Shown here: positions 32,202 to 42,457 of the stretch, piece by piece | Layout of the letters: each line of letters opens with the position of its first letter | How positions within the stretch are numbered: the stretch's first letter is position 1 | Assembly (NCBI RefSeq): GCF_002811925.1 | Contig: NZ_NPDS01000001.1 | Coordinates: 62,001 to 126,000, forward strand | DNA: 64,000 nt | DNA from: Leptospira barantonii | Lineage (GTDB): Bacteria; Spirochaetota; Leptospiria; Leptospirales; Leptospiraceae | Direction of reading: 5' to 3' | The notes under the pieces: model-generated | What the model saw: only the letters and a program-made list of their open reading frames with translations | Databases searched by the model: none | What the model was told of the DNA's origin: nothing | Position numbers and translations under genes: made by a program

Positions 32202-34304
32202 TTAACTGAATCCGAAGAACAATTCTTCGGACGGGGATTTTTTCCGTGCGGTCAGGATGAAAGTGTCTATTTTTCCTTTGCCTTTGATTTCCACGTCTTC
32301 CCTTTTTTCCATGGAGAATTCTTCCGAAATCAAATGTGCAGTGGACGGTGTGACTTGGATTTGTCCGCTCAGACCGTGAGATTCCATTCTACTCGCAACG
32401 TTAACCGCATCTCCCCAAATATCATAGATGAACTTTTTGGTTCCGATCACGCCGGCAACGACGGGTCCGGTGTTGATGCCGATCCTCATATCGAGTTTTA
32501 GATTTCCTTCTCGAATTCTGAAACGTTTTAGAAGATCCATCATCTCCCAAGCCATATGAGCGATTGCTAATGTATGATTTTGTCTCGGTTGGGGTAAGCC
32601 GCCCACTACCATATAAGCGTCGCCGATCGTTTTGATTTTTTCCAAGCCGTATTTTTCCGCCATCAGATCGAAAGCGGAGAACACCTTGTTTAAAATCCTC
32701 ACGACTTTTTCGGGATGAAACTTTCCGGCGATTTCCGTAAAACCGACGATATCCGCGAATAGAATGCTTGCTTCGCTGAAACTTTGTGCGATTACCGAAC
32801 TGTCTTTTTTAAGTTTATCCGCGATCGATTTAGGCAATACGTTTAACAAAAGTTTTTCGGCTCTTTCCTGCTCTTTTTGAACTCTCGCGTAAGCCTTCGC
32901 CAGTTCCTTTCTGGCTTTTTCGTTTTCTTCCAGAGTGTTTCTTACGGTTCCGAGAACTTGATTGTAACGATTCGCAATTTGCCCGACTTCGGTGAAAGGT
33001 TCGACGGGAACGTCGTAGCTTAAGTCCCCCGTTTTCTTTTGATGTTCCATCACTAAAAAAAGATCGATGAGTTCCGTGGTTGCCTTGTGTTCCGAAATGT
33101 TTAGACCTTGGTATTCCTCTTCGAGGTCCACTCTCAGTTTAAAGAATCGATTGATGATCGAAAATAGAATATAAGAAGTTCCGAATGCGAATATACCGAT
33201 GGACGCAATTCCCAAAAGTTGAACTTGGATTTGTCCCCAACGAGAAAGTCCCGAGTTTAGAATCTGAAGATTTCCGAAAATTCCCACACAAAGAGTTCCG
33301 AAGATCCCCATTCCCAAGTGAACCGGAACCGCTCCGACCGCGTCGTCTATTTTCAATTTTTCTAATATGTCTTCGATCGGAGAAACCAAAATTCCCGCGA
33401 ACAATCCGATGACTCCCGCTTCCACCGCGTTGACTACGTTGGCACACGCTGTAATCGCCACCAATCCGCCCAAGGAACCGTTCAAAGGAAGAACCGCGTC
33501 CGGATAACCTTTTCGAAACCAACCTATGAACAAACCGGAGAACATCGCGGCGCCCGAAGCGAGTACGGTGTTCAATAGTACGGTGGGAACATGTCGATCG
33601 AATGCGAGAGTACTTCCACCGTTGAATCCGAACCATCCTACCCAAAGTATGATTCCACCTAACATCGCTAAGGGGAGATTGCTTCCCGTTACTTTTCTAG
33701 GAGGTTCTCCTTCGACGAATCTTCCCGCACGCGGACCGACTACGAGTAAGAACGCAAGCGCAACCCAACCGCCCACGCTATGGACCACCGAAGAACCGGC
33801 AAAGTCTCTGAATCCCAATACGGAAAGCCAACCGTGTGTTTCGGATTGATACAGTCCGGACCAAACCCAATGACCCGCGACAGGATAAATAAAACCCGAA
33901 ATTAAAATCGTGGAAATGATATACGAAATGAATTTAAGTCGTTCAGCGATTGCACCCGAAACGATCGTCGCCGCAGTTCCGCAGAAAACCAATTGGAATA
34001 AAAAGAATGCGGGACTCCAAACGTCGTCCGGAGGAAATACGGGAAGAAACCAAGAGGTTCCGATGATTCCTTTCCAGGATTCGCCGAACATCAAGCCGAA
34101 TCCTATAAACCAAAACAGGACCGTGGCGATTCCGAAATCCGCGATGTTTTTAATCGCAACGTTGATCGAATTCTTAGCACGAGTCAGTCCGGATTCTAAA
34201 ATCAAAAAACCGCCCTGCATCAAAAGAACCAAACCCGAGCAGAGTAAGATCCACAAAACGTCCGTTAATGTTTTTTCAGTCGCGCCCATAAACATCAAAT
34301 GCAT
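32202..34304 (-). CDS. Ammonium transporter fused to class III adenylate cyclase
   Basis: 700 residues. Residues 1 to about 400 form a complete Amt channel: the conserved Asp167 (RDFAGSSVVH), the pore histidines His175 and His329, and the closing YQGLNISEH. A HAMP-like or coiled region (about 405-490) links to a class III cyclase (about 510-690). Metal Asp518 (FADIVGFT) and Asp562 (GDAY), the adenine-selecting Asp628 (YDIWGDAVN), and Asn635 and Arg639 are all present, so it should make cAMP. AGGGAA precedes the ATG. Ammonium passage or binding may control cAMP synthesis. It converges with the CNB protein gene. Confidence 0.93.
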   Translation of the reverse strand: MHLMFMGATEKTLTDVLWILLCSGLVLLMQGGFLILESGLTRAKNSINVAIKNIADFGIATVLFWFIGFGLMFGESWKGIIGTSWFLPVFPPDDVWSPAFFLFQLVFCGTAATIVSGAIAERLKFISYIISTILISGFIYPVAGHWVWSGLYQSETHGWLSVLGFRDFAGSSVVHSVGGWVALAFLLVVGPRAGRFVEGEPPRKVTGSNLPLAMLGGIILWVGWFGFNGGSTLAFDRHVPTVLLNTVLASGAAMFSGLFIGWFRKGYPDAVLPLNGSLGGLVAITACANVVNAVEAGVIGLFAGILVSPIEDILEKLKIDDAVGAVPVHLGMGIFGTLCVGIFGNLQILNSGLSRWGQIQVQLLGIASIGIFAFGTSYILFSIINRFFKLRVDLEEEYQGLNISEHKATTELIDLFLVMEHQKKTGDLSYDVPVEPFTEVGQIANRYNQVLGTVRNTLEENEKARKELAKAYARVQKEQERAEKLLLNVLPKSIADKLKKDSSVIAQSFSEASILFADIVGFTEIAGKFHPEKVVRILNKVFSAFDLMAEKYGLEKIKTIGDAYMVVGGLPQPRQNHTLAIAHMAWEMMDLLKRFRIREGNLKLDMRIGINTGPVVAGVIGTKKFIYDIWGDAVNVASRMESHGLSGQIQVTPSTAHLISEEFSMEKREDVEIKGKGKIDTFILTARKKSPSEELFFGFS

Positions 34305-34580
34305 GCATACTTCCCTGTAAGATTAAATCCCAACATCTAAGTTTCTTTTTATATATCGGCTTGATAAGAATCGTTTCTACAACGATAACGTTATTCACTT
34401 TAAAAGATTCTTTAGATGAATAAGAAACAGAAGATCATAACGTTGTAAAACGATTTATTGGGGTTCTTAAAAAGAATCGAACCGTTTTGTTAAGCGCAAT
34501 GGATTATGATTAAAATTGAATACACTTTTTAAGCGCAAGATTCTTAAGAACGCAAATTGCAGATTCTTTCAATGATTTGT

Positions 34581-35675
34581 TTATTTCTTCGGCAGTATCA
34601 AAAGAATTCTTCCCTGGGTTTGAATCCTTCCCGCTTGTTCTTCGGCCTTTTTACCGGTTCCTAAAAAGTAATCGAGTCTTCCATGACCCTGAATTTTAGA
34701 ACCTCGATCGTGAACGAACACGATTCGGTTTTTTTCCGTTAAAACGGGGGATTCAAACGTGATCAAAGCCGGAATCCCTAAAGGAATATTCGGATCCATC
34801 GCCACCGATCGTTTCGGAATCAATTCGATTCCACCGCTTCCTCGGGGAGAGGAAGGTTCTCTTTTGAAAAAAACATATCTCGGATTTTTTAAAATCGCGT
34901 CCCGGACTTCCTTCGGAAATTCGACGATACAGTTTCTCAGATCGGAAGGAATCAGGCTTTTACAGATTCCTCTCAAGGATTCGGCGGGGCTCAGATATTC
35001 TTTTCCGTTATCGGACGAATACGTTATACGAAACGGATCCTTGTTCGGAGTTTGGATTACGGCGGAACCTTCGAGTTGTGCTAGATGTAGGTCCGTGATT
35101 TTAACGTAAGAGATCGCCTTTGTTTTGTTTTTCCATACGGAAGGTTCGAACAATTCGATTCTCGTTTCGTACGGAACCAGATTTCCGTTCGCCGATTTTA
35201 CGACGATTCTTTCGTTACCTTGTTTTTTTACGATCAAATCGGAAGGTGTTTCCAAAATAGGATGAACGAATTCCCCTTCCGGAAAAGTTCTACCTTCCAT
35301 TATAACTTCATAATATGCGGTGATTTTTCCTTGGTGTTGGTCTACGGTTTCGAGAATCGAAAATGAATTTTGAAATCGATTCCGAAACGATTCCGGATCT
35401 TTCTCCTTAAAGATTTTTTTTAAGGTTCTTATGGACTTCAACAGTTCGTTTTTGTTAAACGAAGTTCCGTTGATAGTTATCTTCCATTCGGGTGAAAGTT
35501 TTTCGTAATACGATTCCGATTCTCGAATCGCACGATACAAACTGTCCGTGTTCGGATCGGGTGAGAATAAAGGCGCTTCGCCAACGGGAATAAAGCCGGA
35601 TTCTTCCAAGTCCTTTCCTTGCAAAAGATTCGTGCAGACGAGGAAGAATAGAATGAAAAGAAACACGAACCTCAT
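34581..35675 (-). CDS. mltA: Membrane-bound lytic murein transglycosylase A
   Basis: 364 residues with a signal peptide ([16 protein letters not shown]; the cysteine suggests a lipoprotein). The C-terminal 3D domain has [21 protein letters not shown], with the catalytic Asp335 and the other conserved Asp323. The central MltA barrel includes [22 protein letters not shown] and [10 protein letters not shown]. It cleaves glycan strands of peptidoglycan to 1,6-anhydro products. It lies eleven bases downstream of the 7TMR-AraC regulator gene and may be cotranscribed with it, so cell-wall remodelling could be under that regulator. Confidence 0.92.
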   Translation of the reverse strand: MRFVFLFILFFLVCTNLLQGKDLEESGFIPVGEAPLFSPDPNTDSLYRAIRESESYYEKLSPEWKITINGTSFNKNELLKSIRTLKKIFKEKDPESFRNRFQNSFSILETVDQHQGKITAYYEVIMEGRTFPEGEFVHPILETPSDLIVKKQGNERIVVKSANGNLVPYETRIELFEPSVWKNKTKAISYVKITDLHLAQLEGSAVIQTPNKDPFRITYSSDNGKEYLSPAESLRGICKSLIPSDLRNCIVEFPKEVRDAILKNPRYVFFKREPSSPRGSGGIELIPKRSVAMDPNIPLGIPALITFESPVLTEKNRIVFVHDRGSKIQGHGRLDYFLGTGKKAEEQAGRIQTQGRILLILPKK

Positions 35676-35685
35676 GGGAGGATAT

Positions 35686-37299
35686 TCAAATGGATTCTGG
35701 AAAAAGCATCAATTTATATTCGGAGGGTGTCATCCCGGTCAGAGTCTTAAAGGATTTTTCCATCTCGCGACCGGAAACGAATCCCGCCCTATGTGCGATC
35801 TCGGAATGTTTTAGATCGGTTCTGGTTTTTAAAAGATGTTTCGCTTCTTCCACTCTGTATTGGTTTACATAAGCTTCGAAAGAAGGTACGTTCGAATATT
35901 CCTGAACGAATTTATCGAGATCTTGAGGAGTGACCTTTAAAATGCTCGCGAGATCGTCCTTGCTCAGTTCCGGATTTTTGAAAATTCTTTCCACCTTCAA
36001 AAGATGATCCAAACTGAATTGAATCGAAGGGGTTTTGCTCTGAAATTCCATGCCGGAAATTCTCGCGGGTGCTTTCAACCGTTCCTGCATCTGTTGAATA
36101 TCGTAGGCTCGGCTGAGGGATTTTCTTCTTACGAACTTTTCGCGATCTCCGAGGCTGATCATCACTACGACGTAAATCGTGGGAAGAGAAAGTACGTAGG
36201 CGTGTACGTAATATTCGTGATATTTTAGAATATCCAAATAGTATAATACCGTAATCAATACGCTCCCCGCTATCGGAATCATACAAAGAGCGATTTTTCT
36301 TGCGGGTGCGAAACTTCGGATTACCGTAAGAGTGGAAATTACGATCAAAGAGGACGCATATACGAATGTCCATAAGAAGGAATTTACGACCATCGGGCGA
36401 TCGGAGATGAATGCGGAAAAAACCGCAAAGGCCACGATCGAAATCGCCGTTGTAGACAACGCGGAATGAAAGAATTTGTTAAGCGAAGAAGGCGAAAGAA
36501 ACTGAACTATAAAGTAAGTGGAACAGGCGAGGGCTAAAAACGCGAAAAGAGGAGGGGTTATGTTCTGAAACTCGGGAGCGTTCGGCCATAGATATTTATA
36601 TCCGTTCGCATAACAGGCCCAACCTTCCAAGGAAACAAAAACTAAAAATCCCACGATGTTCAGATAAATCGGATCCAATGTCTGACGATAGATGAATCCG
36701 GTTAGGAGTGTTACGAATAAACTCAGAACGAGAGTGAACAAAATCAAAAGATTTCTATAATAACTTCCTTTTTCGTATTCGAGACCGGATTCGAGGAGAA
36801 TCGGAAAGTTGATGATCGAAGAGGTTTTGATCCAGAGGTAATACCGATTGTCTTCGTTTTGAACCTCGTAGGGTTCCAGATGAAAGACCGGATAATAATC
36901 GTCGATCGATCTTTCCGAATATTGAAAACGATCCCCCGAAATCTGAACCGAGGATTTTGAAAAAAGAACGGCGGCGTCTAACGTCACCTGAGGGATTCTC
37001 ACGAAACATCTGGATCGAGGTTGTTGTTTGACGTTGAATCGGAGCCAGACGGCTTCCTTGATAAAACCTAATTTTAGAAGCGGATTTTCCTTCGGTTTAA
37101 AATCCAAATTCGTATTCGGAATCTTGGGGATTTCCCGGGAAGAATCGCCGTCTAACGCGAATTCTATTTTATCAAATTCGCATATTTCCGAAGCGGGCTC
37201 GGAATGTAGAAATTGAGGAGACACAAAACAAAAAAACACGATCAATGCGGCGATTCGAGCGCCTTTGTCGGCTATCAATTTTATTAAGCGAAGAGGCAT
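35686..37299 (-). CDS. Membrane-anchored 7TMR-DISM AraC-type regulator
   Basis: About 537 residues. A signal peptide is followed by a periplasmic 7TMR-DISM extracellular domain (about 40-180), seven membrane helices (about 185-390), and a cytoplasmic AraC-type helix-turn-helix (about 430-537: [20 protein letters not shown], with the family ending MTPSEYKLM). It senses a periplasmic ligand and must act on DNA from the membrane. Start taken at the ATG at 37299, which gives a clean signal peptide; a GTG at 37329 extends it by ten residues. It sits ahead of mltA. Confidence 0.88.
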   Translation of the reverse strand: MPLRLIKLIADKGARIAALIVFFCFVSPQFLHSEPASEICEFDKIEFALDGDSSREIPKIPNTNLDFKPKENPLLKLGFIKEAVWLRFNVKQQPRSRCFVRIPQVTLDAAVLFSKSSVQISGDRFQYSERSIDDYYPVFHLEPYEVQNEDNRYYLWIKTSSIINFPILLESGLEYEKGSYYRNLLILFTLVLSLFVTLLTGFIYRQTLDPIYLNIVGFLVFVSLEGWACYANGYKYLWPNAPEFQNITPPLFAFLALACSTYFIVQFLSPSSLNKFFHSALSTTAISIVAFAVFSAFISDRPMVVNSFLWTFVYASSLIVISTLTVIRSFAPARKIALCMIPIAGSVLITVLYYLDILKYHEYYVHAYVLSLPTIYVVVMISLGDREKFVRRKSLSRAYDIQQMQERLKAPARISGMEFQSKTPSIQFSLDHLLKVERIFKNPELSKDDLASILKVTPQDLDKFVQEYSNVPSFEAYVNQYRVEEAKHLLKTRTDLKHSEIAHRAGFVSGREMEKSFKTLTGMTPSEYKLMLFPESI

Positions 37300-37669
37300 T
37301 TCAATCAATGATTCTGTTTTAATTTCCACGGAAGCACCGGTGTTTGATAAACGAACATCGGATTTTTGTATTTATTCTTCCGAGGGATAACCTACGACTG
37401 ATAATAATATCAACGGCGACTCCTCCAGTCAAGATTTCAATATAAATTAACCGTATTATATTTTCATTTTGTTATGCGAACTCGTTTCGCCGAACAATTC
37501 TTTTTCGAATAGAAACTTCGTTCTACAAGATTCTCCCTCAAGTGAGTCGTTCGATGATTCGTCTTTTCGGAACGAAAACGGCGTTCTTGATTTTCCTCGG
37601 AAAAACCCGTAAGAACGGAATGTATTTTTTTTAAGAAAAGAATCGTCTAAAATGTAAAAATTTATCTTG

Positions 37670-37695
37670 ACTTACCTACCTACTGGTAGGTAAGT
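37670..37695. promoter_or_regulatory. Perfect operator palindrome ahead of the tetR-type gene
   Basis: ACTTACCTACC (37670-37680), spacer TACT, and GGTAGGTAAGT (37685-37695): two perfect 11-bp arms. It ends six bases before the ATG at 37702. TTGACT (37667-37672), a possible -35 element, overlaps its left edge. The classic position for an autorepressing TetR-family operator. The rest of the 402-bp gap to the AraC-type gene is AT-rich, with no gene visible. Confidence 0.85.
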
Positions 37696-37701
37696 GGACT
37701 T

Positions 37702-38295
37702 ATGAAACTCGCCGGAGATACGCGTGAAAAGATCGTAACCCTTGCCAGACATTATTTTCAAAGTGTCGGCTTTCAATCGTTCAGCTTTCAGAATATCGCG
37801 GACGATTTGGGGATCAAAAAGGCGAGCATTCATTATCATTATCCCTCCAAGGAAGAATTGGGCCTTGACGTACTCGAAGTTTATTATAGGGATTTCGAAG
37901 AATATACGAAAAACCTAATAGAGCGTCCGCCGAGGGTTCGTTTGTTCGGTTTATTCAAACTTTACGAAGGTTATACCGGTGAAAACGGAAAGATCTGCCC
38001 GTTCGGCGTGGTAGGCACCGAATATCACGTTCTTTCCCAGACTATTCGGGACAAGACCTTGGTTCTTCACAATCAACATCGCGATTTTCTAATACAAACC
38101 CTTCACGACGGAATGAAAGACGGTTCGTTTGTTCTTACTCTCAACGTAAAGGATACGGCCGACTTATTCATGTCGGCGATTCAAGGGTCGATGCAGATTT
38201 CTAGAATCCGAAAGGATAAGGAATATTTTCCAAAAATGATCAAAAGTCTTAAGTCAATGATACAAATGAAGGAGCATAAAAATGCCGGTTTCTGA
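37702..38295 (+). CDS. TetR-family transcriptional regulator
   Basis: 197 residues. N-terminal helix-turn-helix (about 10-55: SFQNIADDLGIKKASIHYHYPSKEEL), then a ligand-binding domain rich in helices (GICPFGVVGTEY region). The upstream palindrome is its likely operator. It overlaps the thioesterase gene by 14 bases, so the two form an operon. The ligand may be an acyl-CoA or fatty acid, given that partner, as an inference. Confidence 0.93.
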   Translation: MKLAGDTREKIVTLARHYFQSVGFQSFSFQNIADDLGIKKASIHYHYPSKEELGLDVLEVYYRDFEEYTKNLIERPPRVRLFGLFKLYEGYTGENGKICPFGVVGTEYHVLSQTIRDKTLVLHNQHRDFLIQTLHDGMKDGSFVLTLNVKDTADLFMSAIQGSMQISRIRKDKEYFPKMIKSLKSMIQMKEHKNAGF

Positions 38296-38788
38296 ATCCG
38301 CTACCAAAGCATGGGAAGAAATGAACAAGATGGCCGATAAGATGGCCAAAGAATACGGTCTTACTCTGGAACTTCCGCCGAAATCTTTTAAAGAAATGAA
38401 AGCCGAGTTCGTCGAGTTCGAAGGTGGGAAAAAAATCGTCGTTCGTATTCCGTATGACGAGCGTTTTGCGAACCCGATGGGAATCTTTCAAGGTGGAATG
38501 CTCTGCACCGCCTTGGACAACACCTTCGGTCCGCTTTCTTATCTCGCGGCGAAAAGACCCTGCGTCACAACGGATTTATCGACTCAGTTTTTCAGGACCT
38601 TTTTTCCGAAGGACGAATACGTTTTGATCGAAGCAAAGGTCGTTTCGAAATCTCCCGCGATGATGACGATGCAGGCGGAAGTAAGAAATCCTAAGAATAA
38701 ACTCATTGCGATCGCGACTTCCAGCGTGTTGATCTTACAAGAATCTATGCTGAAAAGAATGACGAGCAAACAAGAACAAGAAGATTGA
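38282..38788 (+). CDS. PaaI-like hotdog thioesterase
   Basis: 168 residues with the hotdog motif NPMGIFQGGMLCTALDNTFG (a variant of the PaaI HGG motif) and TTDLSTQFFRTF. It hydrolyses acyl-CoA thioesters in the cytoplasm; the substrate is unknown. The ATG follows GGAG and lies inside the end of the TetR gene, so it is translationally linked and likely repressed by it. A CDF transporter gene converges at its end. Confidence 0.85.
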   Translation: MPVSESATKAWEEMNKMADKMAKEYGLTLELPPKSFKEMKAEFVEFEGGKKIVVRIPYDERFANPMGIFQGGMLCTALDNTFGPLSYLAAKRPCVTTDLSTQFFRTFFPKDEYVLIEAKVVSKSPAMMTMQAEVRNPKNKLIAIATSSVLILQESMLKRMTSKQEQED

Positions 38789-38806
38789 TCTAAAAATCGA
38801 CTGCGG

Positions 38807-39751
38807 TCAGTTACAGTCCTTCTGTCCGCAGTTTTCTCGTTCCTCTTCCGTTTCCAGAGTTACGTGCGCGATCCTAAGTCCCTTTAAAATTTCTCTCGCC
38901 TTCGACTTGATAACCCTTTGACGTTCCCAAGGAAGATCGTTTTTCAAAACGAGATGAGCCGTAAGAGCGTTTTCGGTCGTGCTCAAGGACCAAATATGAA
39001 CATGATGAATGTTTAATACACCTTCTATGGACTTGAGTTCCTTTTCGACGGTTTCCGATTGAATCGTATCGGGTGTCGAATCCAGACTGAGCCTTAAACT
39101 TTGTTTAAAAAGAGGAATGTTGCCGTAGACGATTACCACTGCGACCGCGATTCCCACGATCGGATCGATCCAAATATAATCCAGCCATTGGATCATAAGA
39201 CCGGAGATGATCACACCCACGGACACAAGACCGTCCGCAAGAAGATGCATATACGCGCCCTTCATGTTCAGATCCTCGTCTTTACTTTTGAAAAACAACA
39301 AGGAAGAGGAGAAGTTTACGATCACACCGATAAACGCGACGATCGCGATCATTCCTCCCGGAACCGGAGTCGGTCTGGATAACTTTTCGATGGATTCGTA
39401 AGCGATAAAAAGAACCGTACCAAAAATCAAAATCGAATTGAGTAAACTCATGAGGATGGACGATTTTTTCCAGCCGTATGTAAAACCCGGAGAAGGTCTT
39501 TTATCCTGAAGTTTGACGGCGATCAACGCGAGTATCAAAGAACTTACGTCCATTAAGTTATGCCCCGCGTCCGAAATCAAAGCGAGGGAACCGTTCCAAA
39601 GGCCGAATCCGGCTTCTATACCCGCATAAAGCAAATTGAGAACGATCGCGATTACGAGACTTTTACTCGCGCTTCCGTGATGATGCGCGTGGGAATGATC
39701 CGAGTGATCGTGAGAATGGTTATGAGAATGATGATGGTGGTGATGTCCCAT
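38807..39751 (-). CDS. Cation diffusion facilitator metal exporter
   Basis: About 314 residues. It has six membrane helices with the CDF motifs SDAGHNLMDVSSL (helix 2) and HLLADGLVSVGVI (helix 5), and a C-terminal cytoplasmic domain. It exports zinc or similar divalent metals in exchange for protons. The N-terminus has a run of histidines (HHHHHH, then HSHNHSHDHSDHSHAHHH), likely a metal buffer. The ATG at 39751 is preceded by GGAAGA; a GTG at 39799 is less likely. The C-terminus ends in NCGQKDC, two cysteines that may bind metal. Confidence 0.93.
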   Translation of the reverse strand: MGHHHHHHSHNHSHDHSDHSHAHHHGSASKSLVIAIVLNLLYAGIEAGFGLWNGSLALISDAGHNLMDVSSLILALIAVKLQDKRPSPGFTYGWKKSSILMSLLNSILIFGTVLFIAYESIEKLSRPTPVPGGMIAIVAFIGVIVNFSSSLLFFKSKDEDLNMKGAYMHLLADGLVSVGVIISGLMIQWLDYIWIDPIVGIAVAVVIVYGNIPLFKQSLRLSLDSTPDTIQSETVEKELKSIEGVLNIHHVHIWSLSTTENALTAHLVLKNDLPWERQRVIKSKAREILKGLRIAHVTLETEEERENCGQKDCN

Positions 39752-39937
39752 GAGTTCTTCCGAGTTTGAATGATACCTTTCCCAGAATAGCCGAGCCACA
39801 AGTCTGTAAACAGAAAAATAGGGTCGTTGTTGAGAATCGGTTCTCTTAAAAGAAACGCTCTTCGATCCGAGCGCCGATTTTTCCGCCGTGATTTTGTAAG
39901 AGTCGCTTTCTATTAGACTTTTCTAAAGAAGAATCCG

Positions 39938-42457
39938 TCAGTTGGATGAGTTCGGATCGAATGATTTTTTACCGTTTAAGGAACGGAGAATCTCCTCAAG
40001 TTTCGAAATACGATCCGAGTTCTTTAAACCTTTGTAAGCCCGAATGAGATTTCGAAGATTACGCGCGTTTTTCGGATCTCTGGTTCTGAGTCTTTCGCCC
40101 ACGTCCACGGCTTGATTCATATCACCCGCTTTGCGGAGCATTCTCGAGGTATAGCCGAGCATGATATCGTCGGAAGGAACGGCACTAAGATATTCTTGAG
40201 CGCAGAATGTCGCTTTAATATATTCTCTCAAACGAAAATAAGAAAAACTCAGCTCTTTCAAAGCCGCCGGATGTGTTTGTTTTCCTTCCTGGATATCGGA
40301 AAAGAATTTGTCCAAGGATTTCTTGTCCTTTTTGGCGAGTTTGATCCTCACTCTTTTGGGGACTTGTCCGTTCCATTCAATTTTCATAATGGAAAGATCG
40401 TCTGTAAGAACTCCTTCCCGATTCAATTGAGAATTGATCTTTTCCAAACTTCCGTTCGATTCCTCCACGATGCGGAGAATTCTCGTTTCGTCGTAGTTCA
40501 TATTCTTTTTGCCGTCTATGTTTTCCAAAAGAATATCGTCTCTTCCATCCGAGCCGTTGAACAAAACGTCCCCCGGCATAAACTGAAACGTTTGAACGGA
40601 CAAGGCGCCTTCCACAAGTTGAGAACCTAACTTTCTATAAAAATGATTCTCCCCAAGAAAGGAAGCGATTCCGTCCCTGTAAAGAATGGAATACGGATGT
40701 TCCGCATTCATGTAATACGCGAATCCAGTCTCGTCCTCAATCACGCCTAACACGATCGATACGAGCATGGAACCTTCGAAACTCTCGAAAACTCTATGCA
40801 ATTCTATGAATGCGTTTTTGAGCCATCTTTCCGGATAAAGATCCTTCATAAAGGAGCTGAATCTTGTTCTTTCGATGATGGATTTGAAAACCGCTCCTAA
40901 AACGAGAGCCCCGCCCGCACCTTGCATGGATTTTCCCATCGCGTCCGCGTTGAAAAAAACGGTGACCCTTTTTCCCTTCAAAACGATACTTTCGGTTTTA
41001 CAAAGATCGCCCCCGATCTCGTTTTCCCTGTTTTTAAAATGAAATTGTTTCTTCTGTTTGATGAAAAATTCTATTCTAACGTTTTTGCTTTCCGCGTTGT
41101 TTTGACCGAGAGGATTGATGAGAAGAGAAGTAAGAAAATAATCCCCGTCCTGTTGATCCTTAAGAATACTCAAATTTTCTAATGTTTCCGAAAGTTCCTT
41201 GGTTCGTTCCTCGACCCTTTGTTCGAGGTTTGCGTTGAGTTCTTCCGTTTTTGCGTGTAGTTCGCTGAATCGTTCCGCAAGAATTGTGGCGATTCCCATT
41301 ACGTAGAAAAAAAATCCGTATTTGCTGAACGCAAAACCGGTGTTGAAAAACATCGAATCCAATACGTCGTAGAACGCCGTAAAGGTGATGATGACCGTCC
41401 CCAGAAACAATCTTCTTGCCGCGGGAAGTTTATGGCGAATTCCGCGGATCAAAACGTAAAAGTTCATCGGAACCGCAAAGAAAAGCGCGCCGATCTGCCA
41501 AACTCGCAACAGATATTCGCAGATATACATCGGAGCAAAAAAAGTGGGAATCGTTAAAAGGGCGTTGAAGATCGAATAATAAAAAATCGGCCGGCTCGTT
41601 CTTCCGTTAAACAACTGACTCATAAACGTAAAATAACAGGAGATGCAGATATACAAACCGATCAGCTCGATCCTTTGGATGATCGTGGAATCGATCGGAT
41701 TTTCAAAAACGGGAGAGGATCTTGTGTAGATATAAAGTCCGATCAAAAGGGCGAACAAACCGAACGTAAGATTGTATCGTTCCTTTCTTCGTTTGATAAA
41801 AAGAAAAAGATGATATAACCCCGTTGTGATGTAGATTCCGATCAGAATGAGGGTAATTCTATCCTGTTCTTTGTATATAAGATCTTTATAATATCCTACG
41901 TCGTAACCCGAGGTCAGATAAAAACCCGTATGATCGAATTTCGGATCTCCCGAAATTTTAATCAGAAGACGGTTGTTTTCGGTTTTTAGAATCTTACGAT
42001 CGATTTCGTAAACCTGACCGCGAACGGTTCTGTGAAACGAAACTCCGTTAGCGGAAATTTCTCCCTCGTTAGCGATCGGTTTTCCGTTGATGTATACTTC
42101 GAAAACTTCTCCGATTTCTCCGAAACGGATTCCGGGTTCCAGAGAACTTTTTAAAAAGTCCCGAGGCAGATCGAATTCGGTATAAAACGAAAACGTATGA
42201 ACTTTGGATTTGTGAGGATAAAACTTATTCGTCCAGATCGGAAAGGATTCGACACGTTTCCATTCCTTATCGGGAACGAAATCCTCTTTTAAAAAACGGT
42301 CCTCGTATCGATCGAGAATACGCCAGGTCTTCGGCTTACATTCTCCGTTTGAATCGCAGGTTTTTATAAGATCGATCGAGTCTTGTGCGGAAAGCGAAGT
42401 CGAAAAGATCGAAAGTAAGAGGAATGTATATGCAAAAATTCTAAACTGATAACTCAT
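39938..42457 (-). CDS. 7TMR-DISM SpoIIE-type phosphatase with TPR tail
   Basis: 839 residues. Signal peptide, a periplasmic domain of the 7TMR-DISM galactose-binding-like kind (FEVYINGKPIANEGE), seven membrane helices (about 205-400), a coiled coil (TEELNANLEQRVEERTKEL), then a PP2C/SpoIIE phosphatase domain (about 440-680) with GGDLC, FFNADAMGKSMQGAGGAL and a GSDGRDDILL metal site. The tail (about 690-839) holds TPR-like repeats. Such proteins dephosphorylate anti-anti-sigma factors or similar partners; no such gene is adjacent. Stands alone. Confidence 0.9.
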   Translation of the reverse strand: MSYQFRIFAYTFLLLSIFSTSLSAQDSIDLIKTCDSNGECKPKTWRILDRYEDRFLKEDFVPDKEWKRVESFPIWTNKFYPHKSKVHTFSFYTEFDLPRDFLKSSLEPGIRFGEIGEVFEVYINGKPIANEGEISANGVSFHRTVRGQVYEIDRKILKTENNRLLIKISGDPKFDHTGFYLTSGYDVGYYKDLIYKEQDRITLILIGIYITTGLYHLFLFIKRRKERYNLTFGLFALLIGLYIYTRSSPVFENPIDSTIIQRIELIGLYICISCYFTFMSQLFNGRTSRPIFYYSIFNALLTIPTFFAPMYICEYLLRVWQIGALFFAVPMNFYVLIRGIRHKLPAARRLFLGTVIITFTAFYDVLDSMFFNTGFAFSKYGFFFYVMGIATILAERFSELHAKTEELNANLEQRVEERTKELSETLENLSILKDQQDGDYFLTSLLINPLGQNNAESKNVRIEFFIKQKKQFHFKNRENEIGGDLCKTESIVLKGKRVTVFFNADAMGKSMQGAGGALVLGAVFKSIIERTRFSSFMKDLYPERWLKNAFIELHRVFESFEGSMLVSIVLGVIEDETGFAYYMNAEHPYSILYRDGIASFLGENHFYRKLGSQLVEGALSVQTFQFMPGDVLFNGSDGRDDILLENIDGKKNMNYDETRILRIVEESNGSLEKINSQLNREGVLTDDLSIMKIEWNGQVPKRVRIKLAKKDKKSLDKFFSDIQEGKQTHPAALKELSFSYFRLREYIKATFCAQEYLSAVPSDDIMLGYTSRMLRKAGDMNQAVDVGERLRTRDPKNARNLRNLIRAYKGLKNSDRISKLEEILRSLNGKKSFDPNSSN

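Noticed and set aside
34305..34580. Sigma-54 promoter ahead of the Amt-cyclase
   Set aside because: No TGGCAC-N5-TTGC-like element found on the minus strand.
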